Shown piece by piece: positions 31,194-40,942 of a stretch of 64,000 nt of DNA. A model generated the notes under the pieces. That model was not told where the DNA came from. It did not search any database and worked only from the letters and a program-made list of their open reading frames with translations. Every line of letters begins with the position of its first letter. Position 1 is the stretch's first letter. The DNA comes from an uncultured Desulfobacteraceae bacterium (GTDB lineage: Bacteria; Desulfobacterota; Desulfobacteria; Desulfobacterales; UBA5852): the NCBI GenBank assembly GCA_913060875.1, contig CAJXSL010000002.1, positions 186,001-250,000 of the forward strand, in the 5' to 3' direction. The position numbers were made by a program, and so were the translations under genes.

Positions 31194-33041
31194 TCAGGCC
31201 GAACGCGATTCCCAATCGGTAATCGCCGTGATGAACTGGTCCCCGTAGCGGTCGGCCTTGGTCTCGCCGACACCGGATACTTGCAGCAAGTCCTCGCGGG
31301 TGGCGGGGCGCTGCACCGCCATTTCTTTGAGGGTTTTATCGTGAAAGATCACGTAGGCCGGCACCTCCAGGCCCTGGGCGATCTCGTGCCGCAGCTTGCG
31401 CAGGTGCTCCCACAGGTCGGATGCCGTTGGATCCAGGTCCATCTCCGGACGCTTTTCACGTTTAGATTTTTTCGGTGCGGCATCTTTGCGGAACTGCACG
31501 TCCTGCTCGCCGCGCAGCACGGGCCAGCTCTTGTCCGTCAGCACAAAACCGGCCCGCCGGTCCATCTCCACCGTCAAAAATCCCAGGGCAATCAACTGGC
31601 GGAAGACGGAACGCCACTCTTTGGCGGTCAATTCGCCCCCCACGCCGAAGGTCTTGATCCGGTCATGGCCGAACCGCTGCATGCGCTCGTCTTCCTGGCC
31701 GAGCAGGACCTTGATAAGATACTGGGCCCCGAAACGCTGGCCGGTGCGGTAGACTGCCGAGAGGGCTTTCTGGGCGGCCACGGTGCCGTCCCAGGCGTCG
31801 GCGCCGCCGCTGCGGCAGGTGCCGCAGTTGCCGCAGGCCTCATCCCGCACTTCCCCGAAATAGCGCAGGAGCACCTGGCGGCGGCAGGCCATGGTTTCGC
31901 AGTAGCCCAGCAGGGCGTCCAATTTGCGCTGCTGGATCAGCTTGAAGGTTTCGTCGCCTTCGGAGCGCATCAGCATTTGCCGGGCGGCCACCACATCTCC
32001 CAGGGAGTAGATCATCCAGGCGTCGGCCGGCTCGCCGTCGCGTCCGGCCCGACCGGTTTCCTGGTAATAGGCCTCCATGCTCATGGGGATATCGAAATGG
32101 GCCACAAAGCGCACGTCGGGGCGATCGATGCCCAGCCCGAAGGCGATGGTAGCCACCACCACGATGCCCTCCTCACGGGCGAAACGCTTCTGCGCGGTCA
32201 AACGCTTCTCCGGCGCCAAACCGGCGTGGTAAGCCACCGCGTTGATCCCCTGCTCTTCAAGCCAAAGCGCGACCTCTTCCACCCGGCGCCGGGTGCGGCA
32301 GTAGACGATGCCGGTTTCGCCCGCATGCTCGTCCCGGATAAAGCCCCGCAACTGGCGTTTGCCGTTGTCTTTGAGCCGGACGCGATAGCAGATATTGGGC
32401 CGGTCGAAACTGGAGATGAACTGCCGGGCCTCGGTCAGCTCCAGCTTCCGGAGGATTTCCCGGCGGGTGACATCGTCGGCCGTGGCCGTCATGGCGACAC
32501 GGGGCACCTTGGGAAACTGGCGGGTCACATCCGCGATCCGGAGGTACTCCGGCCGGAAGTCATGCCCCCACTGGGAGACGCAGTGGGCCTCGTCGATGGC
32601 GAAAAGGGCAATGTTCATATCGTCGAGCAGCCGGCGGCACCGGGGGGTGAACAACCGCTCCGGGGCGACATACAGGATATCGGTCTGCGCGGATCGTACC
32701 TTCTCTTCCACCCGGGCCGCATCGTCCGCGGACAGACTCGAATTGAGATACTCCGCCCGGATGCCGTTTTCCCGCAACCCGGCCACCTGATCGTGCATCA
32801 GGGCGATCAGCGGCGATATGACCACCCCCACCCCTTTGCGGATCACTGCCGGGATCTGGTAGCACAGGGATTTCCCGCTGCCTGTGGGCATCAAAACAAA
32901 AGCGTCGGAACCGGCCACCAGCCGTTCGATCACGTCCTGCTGGTGTTCACGAAAGGCATCGTAGCCGAAATAAGTCTGCAAAACTTCCTGAGGCGTCAAA
33001 ACGATTCTGTTCTCCGTTTGGTTTACCAGTAAAGGCTTCAC
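31194..33041 (-). CDS. recQ: ATP-dependent DNA helicase RecQ
   Basis: This 615-residue helicase has the full RecQ order. Superfamily 2 motifs include Walker A PTGSGKS at about 53-59, motif II DEAHC and motif VI around [12 protein letters not shown]. The RecQ-C zinc domain has cysteines in [14 protein letters not shown] and ACGNCGTC, with a winged helix. The C-terminal HRDC-like stretch ends in [16 protein letters not shown]. It unwinds DNA 3' to 5' in recombination repair and at stalled forks. The start is near 33041 with an internal GTG as alternative. The large plus-strand ORF over this gene is its antisense shadow. Confidence 0.95.
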   Translation of the reverse strand: MKPLLVNQTENRIVLTPQEVLQTYFGYDAFREHQQDVIERLVAGSDAFVLMPTGSGKSLCYQIPAVIRKGVGVVISPLIALMHDQVAGLRENGIRAEYLNSSLSADDAARVEEKVRSAQTDILYVAPERLFTPRCRRLLDDMNIALFAIDEAHCVSQWGHDFRPEYLRIADVTRQFPKVPRVAMTATADDVTRREILRKLELTEARQFISSFDRPNICYRVRLKDNGKRQLRGFIRDEHAGETGIVYCRTRRRVEEVALWLEEQGINAVAYHAGLAPEKRLTAQKRFAREEGIVVVATIAFGLGIDRPDVRFVAHFDIPMSMEAYYQETGRAGRDGEPADAWMIYSLGDVVAARQMLMRSEGDETFKLIQQRKLDALLGYCETMACRRQVLLRYFGEVRDEACGNCGTCRSGGADAWDGTVAAQKALSAVYRTGQRFGAQYLIKVLLGQEDERMQRFGHDRIKTFGVGGELTAKEWRSVFRQLIALGFLTVEMDRRAGFVLTDKSWPVLRGEQDVQFRKDAAPKKSKREKRPEMDLDPTASDLWEHLRKLRHEIAQGLEVPAYVIFHDKTLKEMAVQRPATREDLLQVSGVGETKADRYGDQFITAITDWESRSA

Positions 33042-33086
33042 CCAGAGGTCTTGAAATCTGGTTTGGACCTTATGGTTTTGTTCTTT

Positions 33087-33345
33087 CCCATTGTCCCGCG
33101 ATGACGCGCAAGGTTAAGCGGGGCACGCGTGTTTTAAGCCTGTAACGCTGTTTTAAGGAGAAGCGCGGTTGCTTCGTTTTCTGGATGGAACCTTAGAAAG
33201 CCGCGATTTCCTTTAGCACGTCATTCCGGCGGAAGCCGGAATCTCTTGATATCTTAAAGTTATAGATTCCGGATCAAGTCCGGAATGACAGATAAAATAC
33301 TTTTTACGAAACCATCTTCTCTGTCACGCGAAAGAAAATGAAGAA
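33087..33345 (+). repeat. R5 element, shortened copy split by a small insertion
   Basis: It starts CCCATTGTCCCGCG like the other R5 copies and reaches GCTTCGTTTTCT (the left arm of the terminal hairpin) at 33182. The right arm GAAAGAAAATGAAG follows only at about 33330. The intervening 140 bp (33183-33322) begins GGATGGAACC and ends AACCATCTT and holds the dyad GTCATTCCGG...CCGGAATGAC (33220-33289). A small TIR element has apparently inserted into the hairpin. Confidence 0.6.
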
Positions 33346-33481
33346 ATCAATTAAGAACCTCAAATCGTGTCAGAAGAAGCCACGCTTAATAAGGAAACAG
33401 AACACATACAATCATATATGTAGCTTTCTGAAAAGACTTCAGCGCACTTATGGGGTGATAGATGAGTTTTGGAAACCATTC

Positions 33482-34183
33482 TTACTCAAACCGCAGATAC
33501 CCGAAACATCGGGGCAAATGAAAATTGAGGGCATCCACCGGGCGCCAGGCCGCCCAGTGGGGGTGGGAGGTCGCATCGCCGCATTTATAGAAGTTCGCCC
33601 GCCAGACATCCCCCTCGTCCGCCCGCAAGGCGCCGGTGTATGGCCGCAAAATATCAAACGGGATCCGGAAAACGAGCTGCCAGGTCCCGGGTTCCGCCAT
33701 CTCCGGATCGACCACCGCGGGCATGGAAGGCCATACGCCGACGCGGCGCCCCTCTTCAGGGGCCAACGGCTGCCAGGCCTTGAATCCCGTCTCCGTGCGG
33801 GTGGGGTCGGTAATGTAGGAGGCCAGCAGGGCCCCGCCGCAGTTGAACTCGAAATTGAAATACCCCCGGTCCGGACGGGGCTGCACGAAGAATTCGACAC
33901 AGCTGTCTTCATAGACCGGCGATTGAAAATGGGTATGCACGCAGCGGATATAGCGGTCTTCCACCGTGAAGGCGCCCCAGAGGGCCGCGTCGTCCCACAG
34001 CAGTTTGGCAATGGTGCGCGGCCGGTGGTCGCTGCTTTCCGGCCGGAAACGATCCACGTTAAGGTGCGGTGCCCGCCGCCAGTCATCGCTTGTCCAAGGG
34101 GTATGCCCATCGATATCGCCATCCACACGTCGCACCGTATAGCAATCCCCGGACGGTGGTGCTGCTGGCGTCTTGTCTGTCAT
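33482..34183 (-). CDS. carbohydrate-binding CBM9-like protein
   Basis: This 233-residue cytoplasmic-looking protein has no signal peptide and matches CBM9-like domain proteins. DGDIDGHTPWTSDDWRRAP opens the beta-sandwich, LLWDDAALWGAFTVEDRY is the typical second strand pair, and VYEDSCVEFFVQP and YFNFEFNCGGALLASY follow. WRANFYKCGDATSHPHWAAWRPV ends it. In enzymes this fold binds reducing-end sugars, but stand-alone members like this are unassigned. ATG 34183 follows GGGAGGGGGC. It is transcribed in the opposite direction to the AI-2E permease gene. Confidence 0.8.
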   Translation of the reverse strand: MTDKTPAAPPSGDCYTVRRVDGDIDGHTPWTSDDWRRAPHLNVDRFRPESSDHRPRTIAKLLWDDAALWGAFTVEDRYIRCVHTHFQSPVYEDSCVEFFVQPRPDRGYFNFEFNCGGALLASYITDPTRTETGFKAWQPLAPEEGRRVGVWPSMPAVVDPEMAEPGTWQLVFRIPFDILRPYTGALRADEGDVWRANFYKCGDATSHPHWAAWRPVDALNFHLPRCFGYLRFE

Positions 34184-34577
34184 GGCATGAGCCCCCTCCC
34201 CGTCGTTATCCTGTCTACCCGCCTCACCCCTTCATCCCCCGTTGGCAGCGGTTTTGGATAAATCTTTTCCGCCGAATTTCCACCACCCCGGTGTCAGAAA
34301 ATTTTCCTTCAAAGGCGCCGGGCATTTTCATTTTTGGATTTTGCTGCTACGATAGACGTCAATTCCTACGCCTGCGACATCTAATCACAAGCAATTGCGG
34401 ACTGCAATGCGACGCATCGATTCGGCCGTATCCGAGGGAGGCTTCGGCATCCAGATGATGGTGGCGCAGGCCTTTCAGCTCGAGCCCGAACATTTCATGC
34501 TGATATTTATACGAATTTTCTTTGATGGTCATATTCAGTATCTTAAATGAGGATTCCGGCAAAAAGGATTTCGTCTG
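34184..34577. other. intergenic region with half of an R3 palindrome
   Basis: This divergent region lies between the CBM9-like gene and the permease gene. GAGCCCGAACATTTCATG (34480-34497) is one half of the R3 palindrome. I see no gene in it. Confidence 0.5.
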
Positions 34578-35711
34578 ATGGAACGCAGCACCGTGAACAA
34601 ATCTGTCCTGCTTATCGTGGTATTGTTTATCTCCGCGGTCTTCCTGTCCATGATCCGCGCTTTCCTGATGGCCATCTTCCTGGCCGGCCTCTTCAGCGCC
34701 CTGGTCCATCCGCTTTACCGGCGCTTCGTGGGCTGGACCGGCGGACGGCGGGCCATCGCCTCCCTGACCACCATCCTGCTCATCACCCTCTTCATCCTGC
34801 TGCCCCTGGCCGGGCTGATGGGCATCGTCACGGCCCAGGCCATCAAGGTGGGGGAGTCGGTCAAACCCTGGGTACAGCAGCAGATCGCTTCGCCGAGCAC
34901 CCTGTTTGCCAAGCTCGAAGCCCTGCCTTTTTACGACAAGGTGCTGCCCTACCGCGATTTCATCTTCCAGAAGGCCGGCGAAATGGTGGGCAAAATCAGC
35001 GCCTTTCTCATCGACAGCCTGAGTTCGGCGGCCATGGGCGGCGTCAATTTCCTGTTCATGACGCTGGTCCTGCTCTACACCATGTTCTTCTTCCTGATGG
35101 ACGGCGACCAGCTCATCCGCAAGATTCTCTATTACCTGCCCCTGGAGGACGACGACGAACAGCGCATGCTCAACCGCTTCACTTCCGTGGCCCGGGCCAC
35201 GTTGAAGGGCACGGCCGTCATCGGCGTGCTGCAGGGGGGGCTGGCCGGCCTGGCCTTTGCGGTGGTGGGCATCCCCAGCGCCGTGTTCTGGAGCGTGCTC
35301 ATGGTCCTGCTCTCCATCCTGCCCGGCATCGGCACGGCCCTTATCTGGATCCCGGCCGCCGGCATCCTGGCGGCCAAGGGCCTCTGGCCCCAGGCCATTG
35401 GGCTGGTGATCTTCTGCGGTGCCGTGGTTGGCAGTCTGGACAATGTCCTGCGGCCCCGGCTGGTGGGCAAAGACACCCAGATGCACGAACTCTTGATTTT
35501 TTTCGGCACCTTGGGAGGCATCATGATGTTCGGCTTCGTCGGCTTTATCATCGGCCCCATCGTTGCGGCTCTTTTTACGACCATCTGGGATATCTATGGT
35601 ATGGCGTTCCAGGATGTCCTGCCGGAAACCGGTGATGCCCCGGCCGTTGTAATGCCGGAACCCGCGCCGCCGGATAATGAAAACCCTCCGGTGGAAAAAC
35701 CACCGGAATGA
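34578..35711 (+). CDS. AI-2E family transporter (PerM/UPF0118)
   Basis: The 377-residue integral membrane protein has about eight hydrophobic helices. An N-terminal pair (LLIVVLFISAVFLSMIRAFLMAIFLAGLFSAL) precedes a large helical periplasmic/cytoplasmic loop (about 80-150). Then come helices around 160-180, 220-300 and 310-350, including GVLQGGLAGLAFAVVGIP and GFVGFIIGPIVAALF, characteristic of the family. Members have been linked to autoinducer-2 export and to Na+/H+ transport; the substrate here is unknown. The C-terminus is proline-rich. ATG 34578 has AAAAAGGATTT upstream. Confidence 0.9.
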   Translation: MERSTVNKSVLLIVVLFISAVFLSMIRAFLMAIFLAGLFSALVHPLYRRFVGWTGGRRAIASLTTILLITLFILLPLAGLMGIVTAQAIKVGESVKPWVQQQIASPSTLFAKLEALPFYDKVLPYRDFIFQKAGEMVGKISAFLIDSLSSAAMGGVNFLFMTLVLLYTMFFFLMDGDQLIRKILYYLPLEDDDEQRMLNRFTSVARATLKGTAVIGVLQGGLAGLAFAVVGIPSAVFWSVLMVLLSILPGIGTALIWIPAAGILAAKGLWPQAIGLVIFCGAVVGSLDNVLRPRLVGKDTQMHELLIFFGTLGGIMMFGFVGFIIGPIVAALFTTIWDIYGMAFQDVLPETGDAPAVVMPEPAPPDNENPPVEKPPE

Positions 35712-35847
35712 TCATGCCATCGTCATGGCCAGCCGGTGCGTTTTCTCATTCGCAAACCATGACACCCGGCCTTGCGTGTGTTAGGGTATGGACATTGTCA
35801 CAGGTGGCGACAGCCTGTAGCTTCAACCATTATCAGGGAGGGAAAAA

Positions 35848-36183
35848 ATGACGGAATATGAAATCATTGCCGACCCCAAAGAATATGGTATCGAGGCCCT
35901 GGTGGACGGACTGAACAGCAACCCCATCGATTTTCCGCCGGAAGAGCGGGAGCAGTGGGCCCGGGAAGTGGGTGACTTCGCCCACCGCATAAACGAGCTC
36001 GGCGACAAGGCCAAAAGCCTCCAAAGCTGGCTGGCCGGCGATGCGGCCATCAAATCGACACCGGCCAGCCTCAAGACCCTGAAAATCCAGCTTTTCAAAA
36101 TAAACGATGCCCTGGCCAACTCCATCGACCTGGTCAATCGGCTGGAGTGTGATATTGTGCCGGCGATCACAGAAAAAAACTAG
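35848..36183 (+). CDS. small soluble protein, unknown
   Basis: The 111-residue acidic soluble product is well supported by GGGAGG before ATG 35848. It is mostly alpha-helical: EREQWAREVGDFAHRINELGDKAKSL, then a hinge TPASLKTLKIQLFKINDALANSIDLVNRLE, with heptad-like spacing suggesting a helical hairpin. The stop codon TAG coincides with the first bases of the R6 terminal inverted repeat. No family is recognised. Confidence 0.7.
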   Translation: MTEYEIIADPKEYGIEALVDGLNSNPIDFPPEEREQWAREVGDFAHRINELGDKAKSLQSWLAGDAAIKSTPASLKTLKIQLFKINDALANSIDLVNRLECDIVPAITEKN

Positions 36184-36324
36184 AAGCATCTCAAAAAAGT
36201 CTTTTCGCCCGATATCGGCGTTGGGCCCTCGGCTCCAATCCTCGACATACATGAGTATGCCTGCGGTTTGATCCTCGGCCCCGCCTTGATCTCGAACCAA
36301 AATCCTGATTTTGAGATGCTTCTA
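36181..36324 (+). repeat. R6 element with perfect 16-bp TIRs
   Basis: TAGAAGCATCTCAAAA (36181-36196) and TTTTGAGATGCTTCTA (36309-36324) are perfect inverted repeats bounding 144 bp. The interior resembles the next 130 bp (36336-36466), a diverged second copy (shared AAAAAAGTCTTTT and ATATCGGCGTTGGG) without matching termini. The first three bases are the stop codon of the preceding gene. Confidence 0.85.
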
Positions 36325-36335
36325 CGCTCCTCCTT

Positions 36336-36466
36336 AAAAAAGTCTTTTGGCTCCATATCGGCGTTGGGTGCTCGTTCATCGTCCTCGAAATACCGATGTA
36401 TTCCTCCGGCTATGAACTCACACCCGCCTTGAGCTGAAGCCAAAATCCAAATTTTGTGAAGGTTTC
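36336..36466 (+). repeat. R6-like diverged second copy
   Basis: It starts AAAAAAGTCTTTTGGC and continues with ATATCGGCGTTGGGTGCTCG and CCGCCTTGAGC, paralleling R6. It lacks the perfect terminal repeats, as if degenerated. Confidence 0.7.
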
Positions 36467-36568
36467 TTAGAATATCCGGGGGTCTTGTCGCCCGATCTGT
36501 ACTGCCGGTCGCACCTGCTTTCCGCTGCGGCGTACCGGCGCACACCTTACCGAACATGTCCTTGGAGA

Positions 36569-36708
36569 TTAACCCGGATATTTCAAGCGTTCGAGATGTT
36601 CATTTACAAGGCATCAGGGGCGCCGCTGTACTTCTGCTACCGCAAGCCCCTAATAACGCGGTCAATAGATATCTCGGGCGCGCCTGCAGGGTGAAATGTT
36701 CGGGTTAA
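36569..36708 (+). repeat. R2 TIR element, copy 2 (140 bp)
   Basis: TTAACCCGGATATTTCA and TGAAATGTTCGGGTTAA are imperfect 17-bp terminal inverted repeats (15 of 17 pair). The interior matches 1068-1193. No ORF is present, so this is a MITE-like non-autonomous element. Confidence 0.8.
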
Positions 36709-36783
36709 ACACTTGACTCCTTGACCCCTTGAATCCTTGGATCCTTTTGAGGCTAATCGTCAGGTAAATCTCCACCAAGACAC

Positions 36784-37968
36784 TCATTCCCCGCCTAACA
36801 GCACCTGCTCGAATGTCTCCAGGAAGCCGTCGATGTCGGCGGTTTCAATGGTGAGGCTGGGATCGAGCCGCAGGACGTTGAGGCCCGGCCGCTTGCCCAG
36901 GATATAACCCCGCCGCACCAGGTCGCGATGGCAGCGGGTTGTCCGGGAGGCCTGGTCGTCGTCCTGCAATTCAACTGCGACCATCAATCCCCGCCCGCGC
37001 AAGGCGGCAATGCCATCCGTGCGCGACTGGATGCCTTCCAGACCGGCCATCAGCCGAGCGGCAATGTCTCGGCCCCGCTCGATGAGACCTTCCTGCGCGA
37101 TGACGGTCAGCACCGTGTGCGCCAGGGCGGCGCCCAGGGGGTCGTTCATGTGAGATTGCGCGTAGGGGACGGGCTGGTCCGCCAGCCGATCGGCCACCCG
37201 GGGCGCGATGGCTGTAACACTGACGGGATAGCCGTTGCCGATGCCCTTGCCCATGGCCGCGATATCCGGCGACACCCCGTAATGCTGGTAGCCGAACCAT
37301 TCGCCGGTGCGGCCCACGCCGGTGGTCACCTCGTTGACCAGAAACAGGCCGCCGGCATCCTTGATTTTGGCGGCAATGCCCCGGATGAGCTTGTCGGGCG
37401 GAAACCGCACGAGCCCGGACGAGCTGCCGGGCTCGAAAAGGAAGCCGCCGATTTTCTCGAAGGGAATGGCCGCCCAGCGGGGGCAGGCCGGGCGGCACTC
37501 CCCGGTCAGGGGACAGTCGGCGCATTCCATCCAGTCGAAAAGGAACCACTGGTCCTTTTCCTTGCGGTAGGCCGATCCATAGACCCCGAAATACGAGTCG
37601 GTCATGGTCATCAGGAGAGGCTTGGGGCTGACCGTCTGGGCCACGCGCACCCCGTATTCGACGGCCTCGCTGCCCGAACACAGAAAAACGCATTGACCGC
37701 CCGTCATGGCATGCAGGTCCAGAACCTTGGCAGCGGCCTGTTCCACCACCCCGCTGCCGTAGCAGAAACCGGTGTGGCCAATCCGGGCCGCCTGGTCCGC
37801 CATAACCCGGCGGGTTTCCGGGTGACCGTGGCCGATGGGGGTGCACCAGACCCCCGACTCCAAGTCCACATAGCGTTTACCGTCCGCGTCGTACAGGCTG
37901 CAGTTGTCCGCCCGGACCATGTCGTCCACCAGCCGTTCGTGGCCGGACATCCAGATAATGTTCGTCAT
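36784..37968 (-). CDS. class III aminotransferase with four-cysteine insertion
   Basis: This 394-residue PLP enzyme of fold type I has GSEAVEYGVRVAQ (cofactor phosphate region), VNEVTTGVGRTGEWFGYQHYGVSPDI around the Asp/Gln pocket, and the Schiff-base Lys in AAMGKGIGNGYPV. Between the small strands it carries an unusual block at about residues 148-161, CADCPLTGECRPACPRW, with four closely spaced cysteines. Usual members lack this; it could bind zinc or an Fe-S cluster. It is likely to transaminate an amine or amino acid, with an unknown partner. It is cytoplasmic. The ATG at 37968 has no obvious Shine-Dalgarno sequence. Confidence 0.87.
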   Translation of the reverse strand: MTNIIWMSGHERLVDDMVRADNCSLYDADGKRYVDLESGVWCTPIGHGHPETRRVMADQAARIGHTGFCYGSGVVEQAAAKVLDLHAMTGGQCVFLCSGSEAVEYGVRVAQTVSPKPLLMTMTDSYFGVYGSAYRKEKDQWFLFDWMECADCPLTGECRPACPRWAAIPFEKIGGFLFEPGSSSGLVRFPPDKLIRGIAAKIKDAGGLFLVNEVTTGVGRTGEWFGYQHYGVSPDIAAMGKGIGNGYPVSVTAIAPRVADRLADQPVPYAQSHMNDPLGAALAHTVLTVIAQEGLIERGRDIAARLMAGLEGIQSRTDGIAALRGRGLMVAVELQDDDQASRTTRCHRDLVRRGYILGKRPGLNVLRLDPSLTIETADIDGFLETFEQVLLGGE

Positions 37969-38043
37969 GGGGTTTTCCGTTCTGCGTCAAAGGTATGTGG
38001 CATGCGAAATTCGATCTTTAAATTTTCAACTTTGGAGAAAACC

Positions 38044-38571
38044 TCATTCGAGTAACCGTCGTTTCAGACGTGGCAAAAAACGCCCGGTTTGGGCGGCATA
38101 ACTGCGATAGGTCTCCCCGAAAATACGCGCCATGGCACCTTCTTCCCGGCGCACGAGCACGTGCCAGACAGGGTGCAGGGCCACCATCCCGAAAACGAAA
38201 GCCCAGCGGTTGAGGATCAGGACCACGCCGGGGACGATCAGGCTTATCCAGGCCGCGTACATGGGATGGCGCACATAGCGAAATGGCCCCCGCGTGCAAA
38301 GACGGTCGTTGCGCCACCAGTCCCGCAAGGTCAGGAAAGACCAACTGTGCAGTCCCAGCCCCAGCAGAACAAGCAGACCGCCGGCCAGGCGCAGGGCCAG
38401 GACATGGCCGCTGATGGCGCCGAAGCCAGCGAACCTATCGATCCAGGCCGCCACCGCCAGAAGCACCAGGCTGATCAGGGCACCCAGGGGGCCGATACCG
38501 AATATTTTCTGCAAACTCGGAAGTGGCATAAGCGTTCGTTCGACAGTGCCTATGGTTAACTTTGGAGCCAT
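38044..38571 (-). CDS. isoprenylcysteine carboxyl methyltransferase-like membrane protein
   Basis: ATG 38571 (MAPKLTIG) is preferred to the upstream GTG of the track. The roughly 175-residue product has hydrophobic helices at about 30-50, 60-80, 100-125 and 128-140. The PEMT/ICMT signature GPFRYVRHPMYAAW is followed by VRREEGAMARIFGETYRSYAAQTGRFLP. Bacterial members methylate unknown small or lipid acceptors with SAM. Length and signature are complete. It lies just downstream of the VWA gene on the same strand. Confidence 0.82.
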   Translation of the reverse strand: MAPKLTIGTVERTLMPLPSLQKIFGIGPLGALISLVLLAVAAWIDRFAGFGAISGHVLALRLAGGLLVLLGLGLHSWSFLTLRDWWRNDRLCTRGPFRYVRHPMYAAWISLIVPGVVLILNRWAFVFGMVALHPVWHVLVRREEGAMARIFGETYRSYAAQTGRFLPRLKRRLLE

Positions 38572-38619
38572 ATCTTTATAGGACCGCAATCGCAGCGTCA
38601 ATAAATGTATCGACACGGT

Positions 38620-39816
38620 TCAGTAGGCCGGACCTTTCGTATAGTGAATCGCCTTGGCCGCCGCCTGGGTCTTGATGCAGCGGTAGATTTGGGCATCCAA
38701 ACTCTTCCCCCCGCTGCCTTCCGCCTTTACTTTGGCTTCGATAAATTCCTGCCGCTGTTTGCCCAGTGCCGCGATCTTGTTTTGCAAAACCTGGCGGTCA
38801 GCGGCCCTTTCAGCAACATAGGCTTTGCGCTCTGCCGGACTCATGGCCTGCAATTCTTCCGGCAATTTCTCGGTCGCGACCGTTGCCATATCGACACGGC
38901 CGGATTCAACATCCGCCACCAGTTCCTGGGAACCGAGAAAATTTTTGACACCGGCCTTGCTGGCGTTGAAGACGGTCCGTTTGGCCACCGTCGACGGGGC
39001 CGCAGCGTCATAGATAGACTCGGCTTCGCGCTTGCGCGCCTCCATGGCTGCGCGCTGCCTGGTATCGCCGTAGTAAATCCGGGTGGCGTCCAGTTTGGCG
39101 GAAAGGGCCGCGATGCGGTCGTCATAGGGGGTTTCGTACAGAACAGCGCTGCCGGACTGGGCCACCTGGAAATACCGGCCCTCGGCCAGCCGGGCAATTT
39201 GCCGCCAAAACGGTGTCGTTTCCTCCAGGTTGCCGCACTGGATCGTATTGACGACGATATCCCCCTCGGTGGCCAGACGGCAGCTCTCCTTGTATTGAAC
39301 GTCATCCTGGTAGTCCATGTGCGGCGGGGCGTCACCCACCAGGAAAACGACCCGATAGGTCCGGGTGTCGCGGCTCCATTCCGGCCGGGTGACCGCTTCG
39401 TAGAGCGCCTGGTTGACGCTTTCAGGTCCGTCGCCGCCGCCCTCGGCCCGGTACTGCATGAGATGGGTGTAGACCGCATCCAGATCGTCGGACAAGGGCG
39501 TGAACACCGTGATATAGCGATCGCCCCGGTCGCGGTAGCCCACGAGGCCCATCCGGATGCGCGGGGCCGGTTCGGCGGTGGCCAGGGTATTGGCGATGGA
39601 CCATATTTTTTCTTTGGCCGCGGCGATCAATCCCCCCATACTGCCCGTGGTATCCAGCACGAACATCACTTCCACGGCCGGTCTTTTGGATGCCAGGGCA
39701 GCCCGGGATTCCCCGATCGTCTCCTCGGCAGCAAAAGACCGGCTTGCAGCGGTTAGCAAAACGGCCGCCATCAGGCCGTACGAAACAGCTTTTAGTTTGG
39801 GAAAATAAGTCGTCAT
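38620..39816 (-). CDS. secreted VWA domain protein
   Basis: ATG 39816 is chosen (GAAAGGAGCCTGGC); the track ORF reaches further up without support. The 398-residue product has a signal peptide (AVSYGLMAAVLLTAASRSFAAE). A von Willebrand factor A domain follows, with the MIDAS DTTGSMGG near residue 55, then MGLVGYRDRGD, GGGDGPESVNQALYEAV and VVFLVGDAPPHMDY. The C-terminal third is helical and charged. The MIDAS residues are intact, so metal-dependent protein binding in the periplasm is likely; the partner is unknown. Confidence 0.85.
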   Translation of the reverse strand: MTTYFPKLKAVSYGLMAAVLLTAASRSFAAEETIGESRAALASKRPAVEVMFVLDTTGSMGGLIAAAKEKIWSIANTLATAEPAPRIRMGLVGYRDRGDRYITVFTPLSDDLDAVYTHLMQYRAEGGGDGPESVNQALYEAVTRPEWSRDTRTYRVVFLVGDAPPHMDYQDDVQYKESCRLATEGDIVVNTIQCGNLEETTPFWRQIARLAEGRYFQVAQSGSAVLYETPYDDRIAALSAKLDATRIYYGDTRQRAAMEARKREAESIYDAAAPSTVAKRTVFNASKAGVKNFLGSQELVADVESGRVDMATVATEKLPEELQAMSPAERKAYVAERAADRQVLQNKIAALGKQRQEFIEAKVKAEGSGGKSLDAQIYRCIKTQAAAKAIHYTKGPAY

Positions 39817-40154
39817 GCCAGGCTCCTTTCTCTGTGGTAGTAGAACACCCTCGTCTGCTCGGAAGTGTAGCGAAGCCCGGTCATAAGGCAATGCAAACAA
39901 ATGCAAAATAAACCGCTATGAGATTTACGCTATTTTTGCATGGGGAATCATACCCGGTGTCAATTCACCCCCGGGAAACGACAGGTGAGCGTCATGCGCA
40001 ATGCTGCTCAAACAACGATGAGGACCGCGCCTGGTCCAAGGGTCCCACCGCCAGCGGCCTTCTCAGGACTTATCTTCGGTGGGTTGTCGCATGGTTGATA
40101 TTTCCGTATGCATCCAGGCACCTAAAATTGACTTTCTGCGGGACATCCTTATCA

Positions 40155-40430
40155 GTATATAGCCGGGCCCGGAGGACCCGGCTTTGGGTTCCCCCTGGAA
40201 GGGGGGATGCTCCAATCACGAAAAACAATAGGCATCAGAAGACAGAATTCAGGAGCCAGAAGGATTTTGATGTCGCTTCGCTCCGTCTTTTGAAAAAGAT
40301 CGAATGCGCCGAAGGCGAAAACCTTATTCTGACTTCTGGATTCTGACGCCTGAATTCCTATACGACGATTACAGCGGAGCCAATTATCTCTGACCCTGGC
40401 CCAAAGGACCAGGTTTTCTGGACCAAATAG
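40155..40430 (+). repeat. R1 dispersed repeat, copy 2
   Basis: It is almost identical to 63034-63309 and close to 2294-2570. It fills most of the 39817-40500 gap, in which I see no gene; the track ORF 39918-40346 is partly repeat sequence. Confidence 0.85.
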
Positions 40431-40500
40431 AATGAATCGTTAAGCGTAAACTTAATGGCAGATTGTTCTGTCTGAAATTATACCAACCAAGGAGTGAGCG

Positions 40501-40839
40501 ATGAACCGAAAACCACTGGACGACATCATTGAAAATATCAGCAGCACTTACAGCGACAATATTATGGACGGATCTCGTTTCTACGTCGAAGTGAACATTG
40601 GGAAACAGGCCGAAGCGCTTGGCCATCACGACATCAGCCGAAAATACAAGGACGCCTATGCCGTGGTGCCGCTCAAAGGGGCCGTTCCGGGCATGAAGGT
40701 CCGCATCGACGGCCGCACATTTGTCAACTATGCTCAGTTCGATTCCGGTATCGCTGTCCCCGGCTACGTGACACGCGACACCGGGCTGCCGTACCGTACC
40801 TTCATCCCCAACGACAGCATGATTCTAAACTGTGCCTGA
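40501..40839 (+). CDS. small soluble protein, unknown
   Basis: The 112-residue product is supported by AAGGAGTGAGCG before ATG 40501. The N-terminus is helical and the C-terminal half is strand-rich, with KGAVPGMKVRIDGRTFVNYAQFDSGIAVPGYV, like a small beta-barrel or SH3-type fold, then a CxA end. I recognise no family. No signal peptide or membrane segment is visible. It is probably monocistronic, with the PAS gene 103 bp downstream. Confidence 0.65.
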   Translation: MNRKPLDDIIENISSTYSDNIMDGSRFYVEVNIGKQAEALGHHDISRKYKDAYAVVPLKGAVPGMKVRIDGRTFVNYAQFDSGIAVPGYVTRDTGLPYRTFIPNDSMILNCA

Positions 40840-40942
40840 CGGCCGCTCCGTCAGAGGGATACGGCCGGTTGCCGCCCTGTAATCGCCCAGGGAGGCGGTT
40901 CCGGCCTTGTACTCTGCCGAACGGTTATCGAAAGGATCCATC

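Noticed and set aside
31134-33032. 632-residue plus-strand ORF over recQ
   Set aside because: It is the antisense shadow of RecQ: low-information, His/Gly-rich translation and no ribosome site, whereas the minus frame has all RecQ motifs.
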